64,000 nt of DNA from CAXXOK01 sp964640955 (GTDB taxonomy: Bacteria; Bacillota; Clostridia; Christensenellales; Aristaeellaceae), in NCBI GenBank assembly GCA_964640955.1, contig CAZXJI010000002.1, positions 124,001-188,000 on the forward strand, read 5' to 3'. The translations under genes were made by a program, and so were the position numbers. Shown in pieces: positions 58,285 through 64,000 of the stretch (positions are counted from its first letter, which is position 1; each line of letters opens with the position of its first letter). Below the pieces are notes generated by a model that was not told the DNA's origin, did no database searches, and saw nothing but the letters and a program-made list of their open reading frames with translations.

Positions 58285-59880
58285 ATGAAAAAACTGTTCA
58301 CCACGCTTCTATCCGTATCCCTCGCGCTGGCCATGGCATTGTCCGTCTGGGGCGCGGCGCTGGCGGAGGACGGCGGCGTGCAGCTTACGCGCATCGCCGA
58401 CGGCAACGTGACCTGGAGTTGCTTTAAGGGTTCCCATACGGTCATCGGCACCCAGATCGACGACTGGAGCCAGACCGAGGTCGCCCAGCTCATCGCCAGG
58501 CAGACCGGCGTGAACCTTACGTACATCACCCCGCTGCTGGGCGAGGAAACCACGCAGCTGTCCCTGCTGGTGTCCTCCCAGACGCTGCCGGACTTCCTGT
58601 ATTCCCCGGACGCCAACTACACCGGCGGCACCGTGGCGATGCTGGACGACGGCCTGACCATCGACCTGGCCCCCTACCTGGACCAGATGCCCAACTTCAA
58701 GGCGGCGCTGGAGCAGTCCGAATTCCGCCAGAAGGAAGTCTACACCGACGACGGGCGCATCACGGGCCTGCCAACCTTCTTTGACAACGACGACGAAAGC
58801 GAAGTGTTCGTGGGCATCCTGATCCGCAAGGATCTGCTCGACCAGGTCGGCATGGACATCCCCGTGACGTACGACGACTGGTACAACGTCCTCACCGCCT
58901 TCAAAAACGAGTGCGGCATCAGCAAGCCCATTTCCTGCGGCCCGCAGATGTTCGGCCAGAACAACATGTGGTCCAGCGGCTACGGCTTCGGCTACATGGA
59001 TTATTTCGGCACCAACAAGCCCTTCTACCAGATCGACGGCCAGGTGCGCTACGCGCCGCTGGACGATACCGAGTCGTTCAGGGCCTATCTGGAAATGATG
59101 GCCAAGTGGTACGCCGAAGGCCTGATCGACCCCGACTTCCAGAGCGTGACCGATATCAACGCCCAGATCGCCACCTATTCCAACCCCGAGTGCGGCGCCT
59201 GCATCACCGCCTACTCCCTGGGCCCGGTGCTGGCCTCCATCGGCAGCGCCGCCAACCCGGATTTCGAGTACGTGTGCGCGCCCATCCCGGTGCTGGAAGA
59301 GGGTCAGCAGACCCACCTGTATTACGAGACTTCCCGCATGTATAAGAACAGCCTCGTGATCACCACCTCCTGCCAGGATATCGACCTCGCGCTCAAGTAC
59401 TGGGATCAGTACTACACCGAGGACATGAGCCGCCTCACCTGCTGGGGCATCGAGGGCGAAACCTACACCTACGACGAAAACGGCCAGGAGCAGTGGACGG
59501 ATCTGGTGAAGAACAACCCGGATTACAACTTCCTGAGCATGCGCTTCTCCATTATCGGCAGCTCCCAGCCCGGCAACTACGACATCCGCTCCGAGGGCGT
59601 GGAAGACTTCAGCGTGGCGGCCAACGAGCTGTACCGCAGCCACGGCGACAACGCCTACCGCATTCCCAGCAGCGTCACCCTCAGCGAGGACGAGCGCGAC
59701 ACGTACAACGCCGTGATGACGGACGTCAACACCTTCGTGGAGGAAACCTGCCTGCAGTTCATGATGGGCACCCGTTCCTTCGATACCTACGACGACTTTA
59801 TCGCGCAGGTACAGGGTATGGACGTGCAGTCGGCCATCGACGTATATCAGGCCGCGCTGGACCGTTACAACGCCCGCTAA
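58285..59880 (+). CDS. Extracellular solute-binding protein (family 1, LplA-like)
   Basis: A 531-residue binding protein. Signal peptide MKKLFTTLLSVSLALAMA...AALAED without a lipobox. Family features: TRIADGNVTWSCFKG, LLVSSQTLPDFLYSPDA, and a C-terminal part with AIDVYQAALDRYNA. The ATG at 58285 is preceded by AAAGGAG at 13 nt. With two LplB/YtcP-type permeases and no ATPase gene, this is a family typical of complex-sugar uptake (polygalacturonan or rhamnogalacturonan fragments in some species). The ligand is unknown. Confidence 0.87.
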   Translation: MKKLFTTLLSVSLALAMALSVWGAALAEDGGVQLTRIADGNVTWSCFKGSHTVIGTQIDDWSQTEVAQLIARQTGVNLTYITPLLGEETTQLSLLVSSQTLPDFLYSPDANYTGGTVAMLDDGLTIDLAPYLDQMPNFKAALEQSEFRQKEVYTDDGRITGLPTFFDNDDESEVFVGILIRKDLLDQVGMDIPVTYDDWYNVLTAFKNECGISKPISCGPQMFGQNNMWSSGYGFGYMDYFGTNKPFYQIDGQVRYAPLDDTESFRAYLEMMAKWYAEGLIDPDFQSVTDINAQIATYSNPECGACITAYSLGPVLASIGSAANPDFEYVCAPIPVLEEGQQTHLYYETSRMYKNSLVITTSCQDIDLALKYWDQYYTEDMSRLTCWGIEGETYTYDENGQEQWTDLVKNNPDYNFLSMRFSIIGSSQPGNYDIRSEGVEDFSVAANELYRSHGDNAYRIPSSVTLSEDERDTYNAVMTDVNTFVEETCLQFMMGTRSFDTYDDFIAQVQGMDVQSAIDVYQAALDRYNAR

Positions 59881-59887
59881 GGCGAAC

Positions 59888-59958
59888 GGCGCCCGACGAA
59901 ACGGCGAAGCCCGTTTCGCCGGGTGCGCGCCGTCCCCGCAGGCATGGCCTGCGGGGAC
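59888..59958 (+). other. Two hairpins between binding-protein and permease genes
   Basis: First, GCGCCCGACGAAACGG pairs with CCGTTTCGCCGGGTGC using wobbles. Second, GTCCCCGCAGGC pairs perfectly with GCCTGCGGGGAC across a 3-nt loop (59932-59958). No T-run follows. Confidence 0.6.
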
Positions 59959-60020
59959 GCGCCGAAGCAGCCCTGCCACTTGGCAACGTTTCTCGCGAAA
60001 ATAGCTTGGAGGGGAAGCGC

Positions 60021-60923
60021 TTGAACACACTTCTGTCCAATTACAAGCGGCACCGGATGCTATACTGGCTGTGCCTGGCCGTGATGGGCTATTTTTTCAT
60101 TTTTGCGTTCCTGCCGATGGGCGGCCTGGTGATCGCCTTTCAGAAATACAAACTGGCCAAGGGCATCCTGGGCAGTTCCTTCGTCGGTTTTGCGCATTTC
60201 GAGCGTTTTTTTCAAAGCCAGTACTGCTGGCGCGTCATCCGCAACACCCTGGTCATCAGCGGCCTGGACCTGCTCTTCGCGTTTCCCGCGCCGATCCTGC
60301 TGGCCTTCATGCTCAACGAGACCAAAAACCAGTTTTTTAAGCGCAGCATGCAGACGATCACCTACATGCCCTACTTCATCTCCATGGTGGTCATCTGCGG
60401 CCTGATCCGCAATTTCACCGATTCGCAGGGCGCCATCACCCAGCTGGTGCAGCGGCTGGGCGGCACGGAAACCTCGCTGATCGGCTCGACCAAGGCGTTT
60501 CGTACCATCTTCATCGTCTCCAACATCTGGCAGACCATCGGCTTTAACAGCATCATCTACCTGGCCGCCCTCTCGGGCGTGGACCAGGAGCTTTACGAAG
60601 CCGCCAAGATCGACGGCGCCGGTTATTTCAAACAGTGGCTGCACGTGACGCTTCCGGGCATCACGCCCACCATCATCATCATGCTCATCCTGCGCGTGGG
60701 CCAGATTATGAACGTCAATTTCGAGAAGATTCTTCTTTTGTACAATACGACCACCTACGAGGTGGCCGACGTCATGTCCTCCTTCATCTACCGCAGCGGT
60801 CTGGTGAACGGGGAGTATTCCTACAGCGCGGCCATCGGGCTCATCAACTCCGTCGTGGGCTTCCTGCTGATTTTGATGGCCAACGCCGTCAGCCGGCGCT
60901 ACACGGAAACCAGCCTGTTCTGA
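60021..60923 (+). CDS. ABC transporter permease, LplB/YtcP type
   Basis: A 300-residue permease with six membrane segments and the EAA loop YEAAKIDGAGYFKQW. TTG start at 60021, 6 nt after GGAGGGG; no ATG fits. The N-terminus MLYWLCLAVMGYFFIFAFLP is the first segment. Pairs with the permease 16 nt downstream. Confidence 0.88.
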   Translation: MNTLLSNYKRHRMLYWLCLAVMGYFFIFAFLPMGGLVIAFQKYKLAKGILGSSFVGFAHFERFFQSQYCWRVIRNTLVISGLDLLFAFPAPILLAFMLNETKNQFFKRSMQTITYMPYFISMVVICGLIRNFTDSQGAITQLVQRLGGTETSLIGSTKAFRTIFIVSNIWQTIGFNSIIYLAALSGVDQELYEAAKIDGAGYFKQWLHVTLPGITPTIIIMLILRVGQIMNVNFEKILLLYNTTTYEVADVMSSFIYRSGLVNGEYSYSAAIGLINSVVGFLLILMANAVSRRYTETSLF

Positions 60924-60939
60924 GGGGAGGGGAAAGAAG

Positions 60940-61827
60940 ATGAAAATCAAGGAAAGTCTGGGCCGCAGGGCGTTCGTCGCCCTCAACGCCGTTATCCTTT
61001 CGCTGATCGCCATCATGTGCCTGGCGCCCATGGTGCATACGGTCGCCGCGTCCTTTTCCGATCCCGTCGCCCTGGCGGCCAACCACGACCTGCTGCTCTG
61101 GCCGGTGGGCACCCCCACCCTGAAAGGCTACGAGATCGTTTTGTCCAACCGTTCCATCGGCACGGGCTACTACAACACCCTCATCTACGTCATCGGCGGC
61201 ACCGGCGTGGGCATCCTGGCGACGATCGTCGCCGCCTACGTCTTCTCCCGCAAGGATTTTTTGCCCCGCAACGTATGCATGCTGCTGATCTCCTTCACCA
61301 TGCTCTTCAACGGCGGCCTGATTCCCACCTACATCGTCATCTCCTCCCTGGGGCTGGTCAACTCCCGCTGGGTGATGATCCTTCCCACGGCGATCAACGT
61401 GTTCAACATGATCGTGCTGCGCACGGCCTTCATGGAAATACCGGATTCGCTGGAGGAGGCCGCCAAGCTGGAAGGCGCCGGCGACCTGTACTACCTGTTC
61501 CGCATCGTGGTGCCGCTGTCCAAGGCGACCATCGCGGTGATCGTGCTGTTCATCGCCGTCACGCAGTGGAACTCCTGGTTCCAGGCCGCCATTTTCCTAA
61601 ACAAGCGGGAACTGTACCCGCTGCAGCTGATTCTGCGCGAGATTCTGATCGCCGGCAACGCGAACCTGACCAACGCTTCCGCGGACGTAGCCTCCTCGTA
61701 TTCGCTCTATACGATGCTCATCCAGTTCTCCACCATCATCGTGTCCACGGTGCCGATTCTGTGCATCTACCCCTTCCTGCAGAAATACTTCACCAAGGGC
61801 GTCATGATCGGCGCGATCAAGGGCTGA
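60940..61827 (+). CDS. ABC transporter permease, YtcP/LplC type
   Basis: A 295-residue permease with six membrane segments and EAA loop EEAAKLEGAGDLYYL. GGGGAGGGG before the ATG. It ends with KYFTKGVMIGAIKG, the usual tail of this family. No ATPase gene follows, so a shared ATPase is needed. Confidence 0.9.
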   Translation: MKIKESLGRRAFVALNAVILSLIAIMCLAPMVHTVAASFSDPVALAANHDLLLWPVGTPTLKGYEIVLSNRSIGTGYYNTLIYVIGGTGVGILATIVAAYVFSRKDFLPRNVCMLLISFTMLFNGGLIPTYIVISSLGLVNSRWVMILPTAINVFNMIVLRTAFMEIPDSLEEAAKLEGAGDLYYLFRIVVPLSKATIAVIVLFIAVTQWNSWFQAAIFLNKRELYPLQLILREILIAGNANLTNASADVASSYSLYTMLIQFSTIIVSTVPILCIYPFLQKYFTKGVMIGAIKG

Positions 61828-61931
61828 GAGCGGCCCCGAAAACGGACGAAGGAAGCAAATAAATCTGCCCGAAACGGGATGGCGCGTGGTTTTCGCACGC
61901 CGCGGGAACAGGGCGGTCGGAGGAAAAACGA

Positions 61932-63158
61932 TTGAAAATCGCTGCGCCTGATGCAAAAACGAATGCCGGCGGCGGCCGCAGGGGGCTGTGGAACTCTTCC
62001 TATGCGGTGCTGTTCGGGGTGAATATCCTGGTTTCCATGACGCTGTACATGACCAACACCTGCATGGCCGGCTACCTGGCCGGCAAGGGCATCGCCGTGA
62101 CGCTGACGGGGACGATCCTGGGCATGATGTCCATGGCGTCGATGGTCACCCGCCCCTTCAGCGGCTTCGTGTGCGACCGCTACCGCCACAAGCGTCTTCT
62201 GCTGATCTTCCTTGGGCTGAACGCAGCGGTGCTGTTCGGTTACGCGGCGGCCCGGACGGCCGCGGTGTTCATGGCGCTGCGCATCCTGCACGGGGTCGCC
62301 TTCGGCATGACGACCACGGTCATGATGACCTACGTCACCTCCTACATTCCCGACGGCCACATGGGCGAGGGCATGGGGTACTTCGGGCTGGGGCAGTCCG
62401 TGGCGGCCGCGATCGGGCCTTCGGCCGGGCTGTGGCTGAACGGGTCGCTGGGCGGCGGTTACGCCTTCCTCTTCGCGGGGGCGCTGCTGCTGGCGGGCAT
62501 GGCCGTGGCCGCGGCAGCCCTGAAGGAACACCGTAGCGCGCGTCCGGCGGCCGGGCCTGCGGCGCCCATCCGCATCGGCGATTTTATCGCCCGGCAGGCC
62601 GTTCCCTTCGCGGTCATCACCGTCGCCCTGTCGGCGGCCAATGGCATTGAAACCAGCTACATCGCCACCTACGGGGCGCTGCTCAACCTGGGGAACGTGG
62701 GCTGGTACTTCACGCTCAGCGCGGCGACGCTGTTCGGCGCCCGTATCGCGTTCGGCCGTGTGACGGACAAAAAGGGCTTTTCCTGGGCGCTGTACCCGAG
62801 CATGTTTTTGATTGCGGGGGCGTTTGCGCTGCTGGGCGTCGCGGGCAGGCTGCCCGCCGCCGCGGCCTTCGGCGCGGCCGCGTGCATCAAGGCCTGCGGC
62901 ACGGGGCTATTGCAGCCCGCCATTCAGGCGATGTGCATCCAGTCCGTACCGGCGTCCAAGCGGGGCGCCGCCTCCAGCACCTACTACATCGGCACGGATC
63001 TGGGCCAGGGCGCGTCCACCGTGTTCGCGGGGCAACTGATCCCCGCGGTCGGCTACGGCAACCTGTTTTTCGTGTTCCTGATCCCCATGGCGGCGGTCAC
63101 GGCCTACTACGCGCTGCGGCGCTCCGCGCGCAGGCGCGCCGGGCGGCGGGCCGGCTGA
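61932..63158 (+). CDS. Major facilitator superfamily transporter
   Basis: A 408-residue MFS protein with about 12 membrane segments. The A-motif appears as GFVCDRYRHKRLL after segment 2; the second half has GRVTDKKGFSWAL. TTG start at 61932 follows GGAGGAAA. It lies 104 nt after the permease and may share its transcript. The AAAPRRS-type basic tail is cytoplasmic. Substrate unknown; a sugar or drug exporter is possible. Confidence 0.85.
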   Translation: MKIAAPDAKTNAGGGRRGLWNSSYAVLFGVNILVSMTLYMTNTCMAGYLAGKGIAVTLTGTILGMMSMASMVTRPFSGFVCDRYRHKRLLLIFLGLNAAVLFGYAAARTAAVFMALRILHGVAFGMTTTVMMTYVTSYIPDGHMGEGMGYFGLGQSVAAAIGPSAGLWLNGSLGGGYAFLFAGALLLAGMAVAAAALKEHRSARPAAGPAAPIRIGDFIARQAVPFAVITVALSAANGIETSYIATYGALLNLGNVGWYFTLSAATLFGARIAFGRVTDKKGFSWALYPSMFLIAGAFALLGVAGRLPAAAAFGAAACIKACGTGLLQPAIQAMCIQSVPASKRGAASSTYYIGTDLGQGASTVFAGQLIPAVGYGNLFFVFLIPMAAVTAYYALRRSARRRAGRRAG

Positions 63159-63198
63159 AAACGGCGACGCCCGGGAAAGCAGGCTGTTCGACCCCCTG

Positions 63199-63228
63199 AG
63201 GACCGGCATGGCAATGCCGGTCCTTTTT
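63199..63228 (+). terminator. Intrinsic terminator after the MFS gene
   Basis: AGGACCGGCAT pairs perfectly with ATGCCGGTCCT across a 4-nt loop, followed by TTTTTGA. Confidence 0.85.
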
Positions 63229-63346
63229 GATAAAATATAACCATATGATACCACTTTTCTTTCCCGTTCCGCTCGGGAAATACAATAGAAATACCGGATT
63301 CGTCTACGCCGGGGAGGGAATGGGGCGCCGCCGACCTGTTTGTATA

Positions 63347-63374
63347 TTGACATCCCCACCGGCGGTGCTAAAAT
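63347..63374 (+). promoter_or_regulatory. Promoter of the terminal permease gene
   Basis: TTGACA (63347-63352), 16-bp spacer, TAAAAT (63369-63374), about 76 nt before the ATG. Confidence 0.7.
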
Positions 63375-63450
63375 GAATTATCGAGCAGCGGAAGATGCAG
63401 TTTTCTCAATCTGTCTCCGCCCTGAAAAACTTGCAATCGAGGAGGTTGTT

Positions 63451-64000
63451 ATGGGGCGTTATATTTTGAAGCGGCTTCTGGCGGCGGTTTTCACCCTGTT
63501 CATCGCCGCGACGGTTACGTTTTTCATTATGCATTTCGTGCCGGGCGGTCCTTTCATGAGCGAAAAGGCCCCCTCCCCGGAGATCCGCCAGCAGATGGAA
63601 GCCAAATACGGGCTGGACCAGCCCCTTTTCATCCAGTACCTGACCTATATGAAAAACCTGGCGACCGGCGACCTGGGCGTAAGCTACGTGCAGGCCAAAA
63701 ACCGCGCCGTGGCGGAAGTGATCCGCATGGCCTTCCCGGTGTCCGCCCGGATCGGCGGCTACGCGGTGCTGGTCAGTATTCTGCTGGGCATTCCGCTGGG
63801 CTGCATATCTGCGCTCAAGCGCGGCAAGTGGGAGGACGACGCGATACGCGTGTTTTCCACCGTGGGCATCGCGGTGCCGGGTTTCGTGGTGGCGACGGCG
63901 CTGATGCTGCTGATCGCGGTGCAGCTTAAATGGGTGCCTGTTTCGGGGCTCCGGACGCCGCAAAGCTACATTCTGCCGGTGATCACCCTGGCGCTCTACC
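63451..64000 (+). CDS. OppB/DppB-type oligopeptide permease (3' truncated by window edge)
   Basis: Starts at ATG 63451 with GAGGAGG 5 nt upstream; 183 residues are visible, open to the end. N-terminus GRYILKRLLAAVFTLFIAAT is a typical OppB first segment. FVPGGPF, KYGLDQPLFIQYL and NLATGDLGVSYV are family motifs. It opens a new operon with its own promoter; OppC-, D-, F- and A-type genes may follow outside the window. It is distinct from the permease at 26902. Confidence 0.88.
   Translation, partial: MGRYILKRLLAAVFTLFIAATVTFFIMHFVPGGPFMSEKAPSPEIRQQMEAKYGLDQPLFIQYLTYMKNLATGDLGVSYVQAKNRAVAEVIRMAFPVSARIGGYAVLVSILLGIPLGCISALKRGKWEDDAIRVFSTVGIAVPGFVVATALMLLIAVQLKWVPVSGLRTPQSYILPVITLALY

Overview
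The window is GC-rich, densely coded chromosomal DNA with no rRNA, tRNA, CRISPR array or transposase that I could find. Several features suggest a Bacillota/Clostridia lineage, perhaps a gut Christensenellales-like organism: Shine-Dalgarno sites close to AGGAGG, sigma-A type promoters with 16-18 bp spacers, the cell-division cluster sepF-yggT-ylmH-divIVA, a SigB/SigF-type sigma factor beside an RsbW-like protein, formate-tetrahydrofolate ligase, and many ABC importers. This assignment is inference from gene content. One oddity is that none of the five solute-binding proteins has a lipobox cysteine, which is unusual for a monoderm.

Layout. 1-1156: the end of a MutS-like ATPase gene. 1237-10188: a complete AI-2 uptake and processing locus with the enterobacterial arrangement, lsrACDBF on the minus strand divergent from lsrRK on the plus strand. 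LsrG is absent; a small cupin gene follows lsrK instead. 10189-10568: two copies of one terminator hairpin flanking a 127-bp palindromic element. 10569-13668: an MFS transporter, a molybdopterin-domain lipoprotein and a ketopantoate-reductase-like protein. 13740-17772 (minus): an Fe(III)/polyamine-type ABC importer. 17773-18178: a divergent control region. 18179-23517 (plus): a GntR regulator, a sugar-type ABC importer, a cupin and a secreted phosphodiester glycosidase. 24299-32091: an oligopeptide-type ABC operon with an enlarged binding protein, an OppC with a repeat-bearing loop of about 270 residues, and a small coupled membrane protein.

32158-33660: a GNAT acetyltransferase and a secreted alpha/beta hydrolase. 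33809-37977 (minus): a four-gene operon that appears to make UDP-galacturonate both de novo (UDP-glucose dehydrogenase, UDP-glucuronate 4-epimerase) and by salvage (galacturonokinase-like GHMP kinase, nucleotidyltransferase). 38499-47545 (minus): the division cluster with an HlyD-like protein, the sigma/anti-sigma pair, a TSUP permease and a large membrane protein. 47606-54731 (minus): aspartokinase, GNAT, TM2 protein, CapA-type protein, aminotransferase with an Lrp regulator, and formate-tetrahydrofolate ligase. 54979-61827: a LacI regulator, a CocE-type hydrolase and a divergent sugar-type ABC importer; the two divergent promoters share an operator-like sequence. 61932-63158: an MFS transporter. 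63451-end: the start of a second oligopeptide-type permease gene.

The overall theme is scavenging and sensing: AI-2, sugars, peptides, a metal or small anion, and uronic acids, each importer sitting with its own regulator or processing enzyme. Four of the five binding-protein genes are followed by a strong hairpin before the downstream permease gene, and the fifth (lsrB) is followed by one before lsrF. This fits binding proteins being expressed above the genes behind them.
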